Assembly (NCBI RefSeq): GCF_031085175.1
Contig: NZ_JAVHUY010000002.1
Coordinates: 1 to 64,000 of the forward strand
Source: Phytohabitans maris
Lineage (GTDB): Bacteria > Actinomycetota > Actinomycetes > Mycobacteriales > Micromonosporaceae
Reading direction: 5' to 3'
DNA length: 64,000 nucleotides
How positions within the stretch are numbered: the first letter of the stretch is position 1; each line of letters begins with the position of its first letter. Both the position numbers and the translations under genes were made by a program. Positions 17,935 through 26,818 of this stretch are shown one piece after another. The notes under the pieces were generated by a model that had not been told where the DNA came from, made no database searches, and was given only the letters and a program-made list of their open reading frames with translations.

Positions 17935-19104
17935 TCAGGGTGTCGGATCGGTCAGCCTCGCCCGCTCGGTCGGTTTCCCGTCCGACGGAAACACGGGCGC
18001 GTTCTTCAGGTACTGGCGGCGCGCCTTGGCGACGAGGCTCGGCATGATGCGCACGAACTCGCTCACCTGCCCCACCCGCTCCGGTCGCCGCGCGTCGGCC
18101 GCGAAAAGGATAGCGGCCGCTTCGTCGGCGAGCCCTTCGCCGCGCGCCGTGTGCTGCGCGTCGTCCTCGTTGACGACGATGAGCGGGACGACCCAGTCGG
18201 GCAGGTCCTGCGCCACGGTGCGCAGCGCCTGGGCACCGCCCGAGCCGGCGATCACCCACGGATCGATGAGCAGCACCGCTGGGCGGCCGGCCACCGGCCC
18301 GCCCGCCTCGGTGAAGCTGACGATCCGGGTCGGCAGTCCGAGCCGCTCGGCGGTGCTCGCCGCGTCTTCCGCGATGGGCAGCGCCTGCCGGGTGCTGAAC
18401 GGGCGCCACTGCGCGCTCGTCTCGCCGTAGCTGTCGCCGGTGCGGTCGGGGGGCAGGTCGGCCTTGGTCGGGGCCAGGACGGTCACCTCGAAGGCGACTT
18501 CCCGCTCGACCGGGAGGCGGTCGTCGTGCGGGTCGGGCGCCAGCGAGGGCGCGAGCGGGTGCCGCTCGGCCAGGTCGACGATCCGGCCGGCCAGCCGCTC
18601 CAGGACCACCTGGTACGGGCCGTCGTAGTAGCTCAGCATGCGCAGGGCACGCATGCCGTTCTCGGCGTACTCCGGGATGCCGGTCCCCAGCTCGCGGGCC
18701 CGCTCGACCTCCACTTTGGTCTCCCAGGAGGGGAACGGCACCCAGAGCACCGGGATGACCCGGTCGGACGGCGAGCCGGCGGCGGCCGTCCGGGTGCGGA
18801 ACGACTCCTGCTCGCGCATGGACCACGAGTTGCCGAAGTAGCCGGGCGAGTAGAGCGGCACGAAGACCTGGGCCGCACCGAGCGCGGCGGCGAGCGCGGC
18901 CCGCGAGTCGGAGCCGGGCGGCACCTCCAGGTCCAGGAATCCGATCTCGACACCCGGCTGCTGGCGGGCTCGCTGCCGCACCTCCTGCGACAGATCCCGG
19001 AAGAACTCCCGGACCCACGTGTCGGTGTCGGTCCGCGCGTTGTCCGTGGGCGGCGCCGCGCGCGCGTAGCTGAGGAAGAAGTACGTGCCCTTCGTCGGGC
19101 TCAT
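17935..19104 (-). CDS. fxsC: TIR-like protein FxsC
   Basis: A 389-aa protein. Residues 1-190 are a TIR-like domain starting YFFLSYARA, with VFVPLYSPGYF and SWSMREQESF, where a Glu sits in the usual TIR catalytic position. Residues 210-370 match the C-terminal domain specific to FxsC proteins, with a Rossmann-like core (AVLLIDPWVIAG, VVPLIVVNEDD). The ATG overlaps the stop of the upstream TIR gene by four bases. The family is known only from FxSxx-COOH loci, and its function is unproven. Confidence 0.9.
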   Translation of the reverse strand: MSPTKGTYFFLSYARAAPPTDNARTDTDTWVREFFRDLSQEVRQRARQQPGVEIGFLDLEVPPGSDSRAALAAALGAAQVFVPLYSPGYFGNSWSMREQESFRTRTAAAGSPSDRVIPVLWVPFPSWETKVEVERARELGTGIPEYAENGMRALRMLSYYDGPYQVVLERLAGRIVDLAERHPLAPSLAPDPHDDRLPVEREVAFEVTVLAPTKADLPPDRTGDSYGETSAQWRPFSTRQALPIAEDAASTAERLGLPTRIVSFTEAGGPVAGRPAVLLIDPWVIAGSGGAQALRTVAQDLPDWVVPLIVVNEDDAQHTARGEGLADEAAAILFAADARRPERVGQVSEFVRIMPSLVAKARRQYLKNAPVFPSDGKPTERARLTDPTP

Positions 19105-19742
19105 GTCACCTCCTCGTCAAAGACGTTGCGCAGCTCTTCGGGGCCGGACGGAATCTGCGCGGTCACCCAGTGGGAGCGGAAGATCCCGACCACATGCTGC
19201 GCGAGCCACCAGACGACTGCCCGGTACTCCCGGTCGAGGCCGAGCTTGAGCAGGCCGTAGAGCCCCGCCTGCTCGTACAGCGCGGGAAGCTTCGGGTCGG
19301 GAAGCCGGCCGGGCGAAAACCACTGGATCTTTTGCACGACGGCGGGCAGGTCGACGAGCTCGGTCGGCGACCACCGCACGGGGACGATCCCGGTCGCGTT
19401 GTCGGCGCGGCGGTCCTGCCGCCGCACCCGCTTGCGGCGGGCGAAGGCGTCCCACTCCATGCCGCACCACGAGCTGCGCACCAGCGAGGCGGAGATGAGC
19501 GGCACGAAGACCTGGCAGGTGCCGGTGGCCCGGAGCAGCTCCGGGGACCAGTGCTCGCCACCGCTCATGACGCTGTCCATGAACCCCGGGTCGGCCCCCA
19601 CCGACCTGCCGACGAGCTCGTTGACGTCGGTCGACAGGTCTTCGAAGAAGCGGTTTACCTCGCCGCGGGTGGCGTTGACATGCGCGTAGCTGAGGAAGAA
19701 CAGCGGCATTCCCGGCTCGAGCTCGAACTCGTCGCCGTTCAC
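19101..19742 (-). CDS. additional TIR-like protein of the Fxs locus
   Basis: A 213-aa TIR-like protein, related to the N-terminal domain of FxsC (LFFLSYAHVN, CQVFVPLISASLV, SSWCGMEWDAF). The SWCGME motif puts a Glu at the TIR NADase position. The GTG start at 19742 has AGGGAG ten bases upstream. A longer frame to 19862 would run into fxsB and lacks a ribosome site. The stop overlaps the fxsC start (ATGA), so the two TIR proteins are co-translated and might associate. Its C-terminal half has a helical region with no recognised family. Confidence 0.82.
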   Translation of the reverse strand: MNGDEFELEPGMPLFFLSYAHVNATRGEVNRFFEDLSTDVNELVGRSVGADPGFMDSVMSGGEHWSPELLRATGTCQVFVPLISASLVRSSWCGMEWDAFARRKRVRRQDRRADNATGIVPVRWSPTELVDLPAVVQKIQWFSPGRLPDPKLPALYEQAGLYGLLKLGLDREYRAVVWWLAQHVVGIFRSHWVTAQIPSGPEELRNVFDEEVT

Positions 19743-19815
19743 TGTGACGCTCTCCCTGCCGACCGGGCGTGTCGCGTTCCACCATCGTAGGTACTCCCTA
19801 CAAGCATCGTGCAGG

Positions 19816-22092
19816 TCACCAGGACTCCGCGTACTCGCGCATCCGGCCGACGAAGCGCTCACCCTCGGCGGTCAGCGCGCCGGTGTCGACAAGGGAGTCG
19901 AGCGCCGACCGGACCCAGCCCTGGTAGCGGCGGAAGTGGGCGCCGCCTTCGTCGCGGGACCGCCAGATGTCGGCGACGGCCAGGTGCGCGTACGTGCCCT
20001 GGAGCGCCGCTTCGAGCGGTCGCGGATCGTCGCGCCAGCCGACCTCCAGCTGGAGCCCCGCGGCCGGGTCGACCAGGTCGCAGAGGTCGAGCACCGCGCC
20101 GAGCTTGAGGTGCTGGACCTCGTGGACCAGCAGGACGGCCAGGGCGTCGCCGTCCGGCACGCCGGCCACGCCCACCGCGCCGAACGCGTGCCGGCTCGTC
20201 GCGCTGCGCTGGAGCCCGGTGCCGTCCGGACGCAGCGGCGTCAGCGCCCGCAACGCCACCCGCAGCCCGGGAACGTGCCCAGGCGCGTACTTCCTGACGC
20301 TGTGCCAGGCGCCGTCCCGCAGGCGCCGCCACGACTCGACCGCCGCGGGGTCCAGCCGGGCGGCGACGGGCTCGTCGTAGCAGTCCCGGTACGGGTCGAC
20401 GTCTTCGAGCTCGACCGTCAGGCCGTCGCCGTCGAGGCGCCGTACCGGCTGCCAGCCGGGCGCCACCGCCGCACCGTCCACCGTGGATACCGTGTGGACG
20501 GTGCCGCCGGCCCGCACCTCGAAGCCGCCGGGCGTGGTCGTGAGGGCGACGGTCGGCCCGGCGTCCGGGCTCAGGAGCAGCCGGCCGAACGTCGGCAGGT
20601 GCAGCATCCCGTCCCGCACCGGGACCGCCACCTCCAGCGGCTCGCCGGCCCACACGGCGGCCGCGGCCGCGAGGCTGGCGAGGTACCCCACGTCGGCCTC
20701 GCCCCGCAGGCACCGCACCGCCCAGGCCCGGACGTACGGATGGGCGAACACCCGGGCCACGGCCGCGGGCCGCTCGGCGTCGAGCCGCCCGAGCAGCTGC
20801 CACCCCTCGACGGCGACCGGTGCCTCGGTGGCGGAGCCCAGCGCCGCCACCAGCGCCCGGGTGATGGAGACCTGCGCGGCCGCCAGATACTCCATCGTGG
20901 ACACGTCGCCGTACCCGGAGCCCAGCTCGTCCAGGACGGTCGCGGGCACCGAACCGTTCGCATGTGGGGGTGTGCTGTCCATGCGGGCGATGAACTCCTT
21001 GAGATCTGCGCAGTAGACGGAGGGGTTGTCGTACCCACTGCCGGACCTGTACCGGTGCGCGAAGAGCCCGCCACCGCACCGGTGCACCACCTGGCAGTTG
21101 CGGCAGGTATCGCTGACCCCTCCGATCCCGAGCTGGCGGACCGCGATGCCCGGGTGGCGGGCCGCCTCGTCGACCGCGTGCCGAAACACGTCGAGCCCGG
21201 TCGCGGCGGCACCGTCGAACGCGGTCTTCAGCGAGTCGGCCTGCTCCCACGACCCGTCGGTCTCGATGACGGCGACGTCGGCGGGGTCGAGGCCGACCGC
21301 CTCGGTGAAGCTCGGCCCGCCGACCGCCGTCGACAGCAACGAGTCGAAGAGGCGGATCGGCACCGGCCGCCCGTCGTGGACCCAGCGGTCGTAGACCCGG
21401 CCGAGCCAGGTCGCGTACGGCGTCGGGTCGGTGCCGGGGCGCGGCGGCGGGTTGTCCCACGTGCCGTGCGGCAGCAGCAGGTCGATCCGGGGCGGCTCCT
21501 CGGCGAGCAGCGCCTCGTACACCCGGATGGGGTCGGCCTCGACGTCGATCGTGCAGAGGATCCCCGCGTAGATCTGCCGGTGCCGGCGCAGCAGCGCGAG
21601 GGCGCGCAGGGTCTGCGGATGGCTGCTCGCACCGCTGGCGAAGCGGCGGTGCCGGTCGTTGGCCGCCCGGTCGCCGTCGAGCGAGATGCCCACCCCGACC
21701 CGGAACTCCGCGAGGACCTCGCAGAACGCCGGCGACAGCAGCACGCCGTTGGACTGCATGTGCAGCCGCAGGTCGGTGACGGGATCGATCGCGGCCCGGA
21801 GCGTCGCGAGCACCTCGCGCAGCCGGCCGGCGCCGAGCAGCAGCGGCTCGCCGCCGTGCAGTACGACGTGGACCTGGCTCAACCGGTGGGTTGCCGCGTG
21901 CTCGGCGATCCGCCGCGCGGACGCTCGCACGGTGCGTGGCGCCATCGCGTGTGGACGCTTGCGCCAGCCACGGTCGGCGTGCTGGTAGACATAGCAGTGA
22001 TCGCAAGCAAGATCACAGCGGCTGTGCACCTTGAGTACGTAGTTGGTCAAGGCCGGGGGCCGCAACGGCTGGCCGGCGCCCACCATCGACAC
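19816..22092 (-). CDS. fxsB: radical SAM/SPASM cyclophane-forming maturase FxsB with HExxH extension
   Basis: A 758-aa enzyme. The radical SAM cluster ligands are Cys26, Cys30 and Cys33 (CDLACDHC), with GGEP at about 80-83 as the SAM-binding motif. SPASM cysteines follow at about 330, 333, 339 and 361. Residues 400-758 form the HEXXH-type extension, with intact HEVQH at 657-661. FxsB enzymes crosslink aromatic residues to neighbouring side chains in the FxsA core, making cyclophanes. In the named family the extension is described as inactivated, so the complete motif is unusual. The GTG at 22092 is 8 nt after fxsA, indicating coupling. Confidence 0.93.
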   Translation of the reverse strand: MSMVGAGQPLRPPALTNYVLKVHSRCDLACDHCYVYQHADRGWRKRPHAMAPRTVRASARRIAEHAATHRLSQVHVVLHGGEPLLLGAGRLREVLATLRAAIDPVTDLRLHMQSNGVLLSPAFCEVLAEFRVGVGISLDGDRAANDRHRRFASGASSHPQTLRALALLRRHRQIYAGILCTIDVEADPIRVYEALLAEEPPRIDLLLPHGTWDNPPPRPGTDPTPYATWLGRVYDRWVHDGRPVPIRLFDSLLSTAVGGPSFTEAVGLDPADVAVIETDGSWEQADSLKTAFDGAAATGLDVFRHAVDEAARHPGIAVRQLGIGGVSDTCRNCQVVHRCGGGLFAHRYRSGSGYDNPSVYCADLKEFIARMDSTPPHANGSVPATVLDELGSGYGDVSTMEYLAAAQVSITRALVAALGSATEAPVAVEGWQLLGRLDAERPAAVARVFAHPYVRAWAVRCLRGEADVGYLASLAAAAAVWAGEPLEVAVPVRDGMLHLPTFGRLLLSPDAGPTVALTTTPGGFEVRAGGTVHTVSTVDGAAVAPGWQPVRRLDGDGLTVELEDVDPYRDCYDEPVAARLDPAAVESWRRLRDGAWHSVRKYAPGHVPGLRVALRALTPLRPDGTGLQRSATSRHAFGAVGVAGVPDGDALAVLLVHEVQHLKLGAVLDLCDLVDPAAGLQLEVGWRDDPRPLEAALQGTYAHLAVADIWRSRDEGGAHFRRYQGWVRSALDSLVDTGALTAEGERFVGRMREYAESW

Positions 22093-22100
22093 GATGGGGG

Positions 22101-22310
22101 TCAGATACCGGATTGGAAGCGCGTCGGCTCGCTGTCGTCGACGAGTCTGCGGCAGACGGCCGCCATCAGCTTCGGGTGCTCACTGGCGATCTGGGTCAAC
22201 GGCGTCTGGCTGAGGTGTGCCAGCCGGGTGGGATCGAGGCCTGGTGGACCGAACCCTTGTGGGCGCGAGTCAACACGGTTCACGACGGTTCCCCTTAGTT
22301 CAAGCAGCAT
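22101..22310 (-). CDS. fxsA: FxSxx-COOH RiPP precursor FxsA
   Basis: A 69-aa precursor ending F-Q-S-G-I, the exact F-x-S-x-x-COOH signature that defines FxsA. The preceding region (RLAHLSQTPLTQI then RRLVDDSEPTRFQSGI) matches the usual leader pattern of these short proteins. The Phe of the FxS motif is the expected crosslink site for FxsB. The ATG at 22310 has AGGGGG four bases upstream. A GTG at 22283 (60 aa) with AAGGGG seven bases upstream is an equally credible start. It is first in the operon, so it should be the most abundant product. Confidence 0.88.
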   Translation of the reverse strand: MLLELRGTVVNRVDSRPQGFGPPGLDPTRLAHLSQTPLTQIASEHPKLMAAVCRRLVDDSEPTRFQSGI

Positions 22311-22334
22311 CGATCCCCCTGGTCAGGATAGGCA

Positions 22335-22355
22335 ATACTAGCCGTGATGTCACGG
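22335..22355 (-). promoter_or_regulatory. candidate fxs promoter with overlapping dyad
   Basis: Reading toward fxsA, TAGTAT (complement of 22335-22340) is a fair -10 element about 25 nt before the ATG. Directly upstream lies the dyad CCGTGA-TG-TCACGG (22342-22355), placed where a repressor would block the spacer. No good -35 hexamer was found, which would fit activator-dependent or tightly controlled expression. Confidence 0.4.
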
Positions 22356-22488
22356 TTGCAGGTCGGTCAGCTTCGGTAGCGATCGATGCCCGCGACGGGG
22401 AAAGACCGGAGAAATTCCGCCGGAACAGCGGCTTGCGAGGAAGGATTGGGGTCCGGGCTCCGGGGCGTCCCGCGCCGCTCCCCCGCCC

Positions 22489-22542
22489 GTGATCAAAGCT
22501 CTTCTCAAGTCGTTCTAGCGACTTGGCGGGAGCTTTGATCAC
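22489..22542. repeat. R1 hairpin repeat, copy c
   Basis: A 54-nt copy between the folD stop and the fxsA promoter. The seventh pair is A-T instead of G-C, with both sides changed. The left arm has CTCTTCTC, which pairs with GGCGGGAG mainly through G-U wobbles on the plus strand. It is probably the folD transcript end. Confidence 0.85.
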
Positions 22543-22552
22543 GCTGAGCTGG

Positions 22553-23413
22553 CTAGCCGCGCTCGGCCCGTTCGACCACATTGGTCAGGAGCATCGCCCT
22601 GGTCATCGGGCCGATGCCGCCGGGCACCGGGGCCAGCGCGCCGGCCACCTCGGCCACCTCCGGGGCGACGTCGCCGGTGTAGACACCCTTGCCGTCCGGT
22701 CCGACGACGCGGGTGATGCCCACGTCGACCACGACCGCGCCAGGGCGGACCATATCGGCCGTGACCAGGCCCGGCACGCCGGCCGCGGCGATCACGACGC
22801 CGGCGGAGCGGGTGTGCGCGGCCAGGTCGCGGGTGCCGGTGTGACAGAGGGTGACGGTCGCGTTTTCGCTACGCCGGGTGAGCAGCAGCCCGAGCGGGCG
22901 CCCCACCGTCGTGCCACGGCCGACCACGGTCACCTCGGCGCCGCGCAGCTCCACCCCGTACCGCCGCAGGAGCGCCACGATCCCCCGCGGCGTGCAGGGC
23001 AGCGGTGCCTCGTACCCGAGCACGAGCCGGCCCAGGTTGACCGGGTGCAGCCCGTCGGCGTCCTTGTCCGGGTCGATCAGCTCCAGCACCCGCTGGGTGT
23101 CGATCTGCGGCGGCAGCGGCAGCTGAACGATGTAGCCGTGGCAGGCGGGGTCGGCGTTGAGCTCGGCGACCACGGCCTCGACCTGCTCCTGCGTGGCGTC
23201 GGCGGGCAGCTCGCGCTGGATCGAGGCGATGCCCACCTCGGCGCTGTCGCGGTGCTTGCCCCGCACGTACGCGTGTGACCCCGGGTCGTCGCCCACGAGG
23301 ACGGTGCCCAGCCCCGGAACTATGCCCCTTTCGGCAAGAGCCTTGACCCGCGCCCGCAGTTCGTCCTTGATTGCGGACGCCGTTGCCTTACCGTCCAGGA
23401 GTGTCGCGGTCAC
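22553..23413 (-). CDS. folD: bifunctional methylene-THF dehydrogenase / methenyl-THF cyclohydrolase
   Basis: A 286-aa FolD of one-carbon metabolism, interconverting methylene-, methenyl- and formyl-tetrahydrofolate. It shows the catalytic region [11 protein letters not shown] with the essential Lys, the folate motif [10 protein letters not shown], the Rossmann motif [11 protein letters not shown] and the C-terminal [15 protein letters not shown]. The start is the GTG at 23413. Formyl-THF made here feeds purN and purH nearby. The gene is divergent from the binding protein that begins at 23460, so the two promoters share 46 nt. Confidence 0.95.
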   Translation of the reverse strand: MTATLLDGKATASAIKDELRARVKALAERGIVPGLGTVLVGDDPGSHAYVRGKHRDSAEVGIASIQRELPADATQEQVEAVVAELNADPACHGYIVQLPLPPQIDTQRVLELIDPDKDADGLHPVNLGRLVLGYEAPLPCTPRGIVALLRRYGVELRGAEVTVVGRGTTVGRPLGLLLTRRSENATVTLCHTGTRDLAAHTRSAGVVIAAAGVPGLVTADMVRPGAVVVDVGITRVVGPDGKGVYTGDVAPEVAEVAGALAPVPGGIGPMTRAMLLTNVVERAERG

Positions 23414-23459
23414 GCCGCAAATGGTCTCATAGGTAGCCGAAGCAAGAGTGAGGGACGTT

Positions 23460-25100
23460 ATGCAGGTACGCACGATCGCCGTCTGTGCGGTCCTCCCGGT
23501 GGCCGGAGTGCTGGCCCTGACCGCGTGTGACCCGCTCGGCGGCGACTCGGCGAGCGGCACCGGCCCGCGCTCGGTGAGCGTGCAGATCGCCCAGCCGCGG
23601 CACCTGCTGCCGACGAACGCCAACGACGCGGACGGCGCCCAGGTGCTCTCCGCGCTCTTCGCGCCGCTGGTCCAGTACGACGGCGAGCGCCGGCCGCGCG
23701 AGCTCGCCGCCGAGTCGATCAAGTCGACCGACCACAAGGTATGGACCGTCACGCTCAAGGACGGCTACACGTTCCACAACGGCGAGAAGGTGACCGCCGA
23801 CAGCTACATCAACGCCTGGAACTACGGAGCGTACGCGCCCAACGAGCAGAGCAACGGCTACTTCTTCGCCAAGATCGCCGGGTACGCCGACACGCAGGCC
23901 GCCGATCCCGACGGCCCCGGACCCCGGCCGGTCGCGGAGCCGAAGGCCAAGACGCTCTCCGGCCTCAAGAAGGTGGACGACCGTACCTTCCGGGTCACGC
24001 TCTCGACCCCGTTCACCGAGTTCAAGGCGATGCTCGGCGACGTCGCCTTCTACCCGCTGCCGAGCACGGCGTGGAAGGAGCCGGGCGTGCTCGCCGACGG
24101 CTTCGAGGACGCGCTCGTGGGGCAGGGGCCGTTCAAGCTCAAGGGCGGCTGGCGAGACAAGTCGACGATCGAGGTCGAGCGGTACGACGCGTACCCGGGT
24201 GACAAGCCCAGCGTCGACAGCGCCGCCTTCCGGATCTACGACAACCTCACCAAGGCGTACGAGGAGGTGCGCGACGGCGACCTCGACGTGATCCGGACGA
24301 TCCCGGCCGAGAAGGTCGGCCAGGCGGCGAAGGACCTCGACGGCCGGGCCGGCGGCAGCCCCGACTCGACGATCCAGTTCCTCGCGTTCCCGGCCTTCAT
24401 GCCGGAGTTCTTCAAGGGGAGCGTGCGCCGGGCGATCTCGATGGCGATCGACCGGGACGCGATCGTGAAGTCGGTCTTCCACGGCGCGCAGCAGCCGGCC
24501 CGCTCGTTCGTCGCGCCGGTGGTGAGCGGCTACCGGGAAAACAGCTGCGGCGCCTCCTGCCAGTTCGACCCGGCCGAGGCCAAGCGCCTGTACACCGAGG
24601 CGGAGGGGCCGGCCACGCTGCAGATCAGCTACAACGACGACGGCGGCCACAAGGCCTGGGTCGAGGCGACCTGCGCGCAGCTCCAGGCCAACCTCGGGGT
24701 CCAGTGCACGGCGGTTGCCGAGCCTCGCTTCGGCGACGTGCTCGCCAAGGTCGAGGAGCGCAAGGCCGTGGGCATGTTCCGGATGGGGTGGCCGATGGAC
24801 TACCCGTCGATGGAGAGCTACCTCAACCCGCTGTACTCGACGGCCGGCTCGTCCAACTACGCCGGCTACCGCAACGCCCGCTTCGACAACCTCGTCAACG
24901 ACGCCATGCAGGCGCCCAACGAGGGCGAGACGATCAAGAAGTACCAGGAGGCGGAGGACATCCTCGCCCGCGACATGCCGGTGATCCCGCTCCGCTTCGG
25001 CCAGCTCAACTACGGGTACTCGGCCCGGGTCAAGGGGCTGGAGCTGGACGTCTACGGCCGCGTCGACCTGACGAAGCTGACGGTCAGCGCCGCCGCCTGA
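23460..25100 (+). CDS. orphan peptide/nickel-type ABC transporter substrate-binding lipoprotein
   Basis: A 546-aa SBP_bac_5 family lipoprotein. The lipobox LALTAC puts the lipid-anchored Cys at about residue 23. The mature part has the family motif [23 protein letters not shown]. It is clearly paralogous to the OppA at 45678-47333, sharing IAGYAD..A.DPDG and the [11 protein letters not shown] block. There are no permease or ATPase genes beside it, so it may share another permease such as the opp one in this window. The ATG at 23460 has AGGGA upstream. Confidence 0.88.
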   Translation: MQVRTIAVCAVLPVAGVLALTACDPLGGDSASGTGPRSVSVQIAQPRHLLPTNANDADGAQVLSALFAPLVQYDGERRPRELAAESIKSTDHKVWTVTLKDGYTFHNGEKVTADSYINAWNYGAYAPNEQSNGYFFAKIAGYADTQAADPDGPGPRPVAEPKAKTLSGLKKVDDRTFRVTLSTPFTEFKAMLGDVAFYPLPSTAWKEPGVLADGFEDALVGQGPFKLKGGWRDKSTIEVERYDAYPGDKPSVDSAAFRIYDNLTKAYEEVRDGDLDVIRTIPAEKVGQAAKDLDGRAGGSPDSTIQFLAFPAFMPEFFKGSVRRAISMAIDRDAIVKSVFHGAQQPARSFVAPVVSGYRENSCGASCQFDPAEAKRLYTEAEGPATLQISYNDDGGHKAWVEATCAQLQANLGVQCTAVAEPRFGDVLAKVEERKAVGMFRMGWPMDYPSMESYLNPLYSTAGSSNYAGYRNARFDNLVNDAMQAPNEGETIKKYQEAEDILARDMPVIPLRFGQLNYGYSARVKGLELDVYGRVDLTKLTVSAAA

Positions 25101-25120
25101 TGGCCGCGGCCCGCCCCGCC

Positions 25121-25174
25121 GTGATCGAAGCTCCCTTCAAGTCGTTCTAGCGACTTGAAGGGAGCTTCGATCAC
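25121..25174. repeat. R1 hairpin repeat, copy d
   Basis: A perfect 54-nt hairpin between the convergent ends of the binding-protein gene and purH. Relative to copy b, two adjacent positions in each arm are changed together (CCCTTC pairs with GAAGGG instead of CCCGCC with GGCGGG). These are paired compensatory substitutions that show selection for the stem. Confidence 0.9.
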
Positions 25175-25182
25175 GGGCGTCG

Positions 25183-26742
25183 TCAGTGGAAGAAGTGGCG
25201 GGTACCGGTGAAGTACATGCTGATGCCGGCCGCGTTCGCCGCGGCGACGACCTCTTCGTCGCGGACCGAGCCGCCAGGCTGGACGACCGCGCGGACGCCC
25301 GCCTCGGTCAGCACCTGCAGCCCGTCCGCGAACGGGAAGAACGCGTCCGAGGCCGCCACCGCGCCGGCCGCCCGCCCGCTGGAACGGGTCACCGCGAGCC
25401 GCGCCGAGTCGACCCGGTTGACCTGGCCCATGCCGACGCCGACGGTGGCGCCGTCCGCGGCGATCAGGATCGCGTTCGACTTCACCGAGCGCACCGCCCG
25501 CCAGGCGAACGCGAGGTCGCGCAGGTCGTCGAGTGGCTCGCCGGCCACGAGGCGCCAGGTGGCCGGGTCGTCGCCGGGCGCGTCGATCCGGTCGCTGATC
25601 TGCACCAGCACGCCGCCGCCGACCGGCCGCCACTCGGCGGGCAGCGGCTGCCACGGCGGGGCGACGAGGATACGCAGGTTCTTCTTGGCGGAGAGGACCT
25701 CGACCGCGCTGTCCTCGTAGGACGGCGCCACGATCACCTCGGTGAAGATGTCGGCCACCTGCTTGGCCAGCTCCACGGAGACCGCGCGGTTGACCGCGAT
25801 CACCCCGCCGTACGCGGAGACCGGGTCGCAGGCGTGCGCCTTGCGGTGCGCCTCGGCGACGTCACCCGCGATCGCGATGCCGCACGGGTTGGCGTGCTTG
25901 ATGATCGCAACCGCCGGCTCGGCGAAGTCGTTGGCCGCCCGCCAGGCCGCCTCGGCGTCGACGTAGTTGTTGTACGACATCTCCTTGCCGTGCAGCTGCC
26001 GCGCCTGCGCCAGCCCGGGCGGCGAGTCCGGGTTGAGGTAGAGCGCGGCCTGCTGGTGCGGGTTCTCCCCGTACCGCAGGACGTCCGCGCGGCGCAGCGC
26101 CAGCCCGGCGAAGGCCGGCCACCCCCGCGGATCCGGGTCGAGCGCCGCGGCGGTCCACTGGGCCACCGCCACGTCGTACTCCGCGATGTCCGCGAACGCG
26201 CGAGCCGCGAGGGACTTGCGCTGCGCCAGCGTGAAGCCACCGCCGCCGAGAGCGTCCAGGATCATCGGGTACAGGGAGACCGAGGTGACCACCGCGACGG
26301 TGCCGTGGTTCTTCGCGGCCGCCCGCACCATCGCCGGCCCGCCGATGTCGATCTGCTCGACGCACTCGTCTTCGCTCGCGCCCGACTCGACCGTCTCGCG
26401 AAACGGGTAGAGGCTGGAGACGAGCAGGTCGAACGGGCGTACGCCCAGCTCGGCCAGCTGCGCCTCGTGGGCCGGGAGCCGCAGGTCGGCCAGCAGGCCC
26501 GCGTGGATCGCCGGGTGGAGCGTCTTCACCCGGCCGTCGAGGGTCTCCGGAAAGCCGGTCACGTCTTCGACCCGGGTCACCGGCACACCCGCCGCCTCGA
26601 TGACCGCGGCGGTGGAGCCCGTGGAGACCAGCTCGACGTCGGCCCCGTGCAGCGCCTTGGCCAGCTCGGGCAGGCCGGTCTTGTCGTACACGCTGATGAG
26701 CGCGCGCCGGATCGGCCGCCGCCCCTCCTCCGCGGACCTCAC
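25183..26742 (-). CDS. purH: bifunctional AICAR transformylase / IMP cyclohydrolase
   Basis: A 519-aa PurH catalysing the last two steps to IMP. The N-terminal cyclohydrolase domain (1 to about 195) shows VYDKTGL, STGSTA and DGRVKTLHP. The C-terminal transformylase has [11 protein letters not shown], the catalytic Lys-His in IKHANPCG, and DAFFPFADG. It starts at the GTG at 26742. It follows purN with a 76-nt gap containing a TGAGGC/GCCTCA dyad and a TTCGCTCGCTTCGCTCGCTC tract. The purN-purH order is the usual one in actinobacteria. Confidence 0.95.
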   Translation of the reverse strand: MRSAEEGRRPIRRALISVYDKTGLPELAKALHGADVELVSTGSTAAVIEAAGVPVTRVEDVTGFPETLDGRVKTLHPAIHAGLLADLRLPAHEAQLAELGVRPFDLLVSSLYPFRETVESGASEDECVEQIDIGGPAMVRAAAKNHGTVAVVTSVSLYPMILDALGGGGFTLAQRKSLAARAFADIAEYDVAVAQWTAAALDPDPRGWPAFAGLALRRADVLRYGENPHQQAALYLNPDSPPGLAQARQLHGKEMSYNNYVDAEAAWRAANDFAEPAVAIIKHANPCGIAIAGDVAEAHRKAHACDPVSAYGGVIAVNRAVSVELAKQVADIFTEVIVAPSYEDSAVEVLSAKKNLRILVAPPWQPLPAEWRPVGGGVLVQISDRIDAPGDDPATWRLVAGEPLDDLRDLAFAWRAVRSVKSNAILIAADGATVGVGMGQVNRVDSARLAVTRSSGRAAGAVAASDAFFPFADGLQVLTEAGVRAVVQPGGSVRDEEVVAAANAAGISMYFTGTRHFFH

Positions 26743-26818
26743 GGCCGTCCTCGCTTCGCTGCGGGCGACCCTGAGGCACTTAACGCGCTGAGCCTCACGA
26801 TTCGCTCGCTTCGCTCGC

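Noticed and set aside
19743-19862. Upstream extension of the TIR-like gene to an ATG at 19862
   Set aside because: It would overlap fxsB by 47 bases without a ribosome site, whereas GTG at 19742 has AGGGAG and starts just before the TIR fold.
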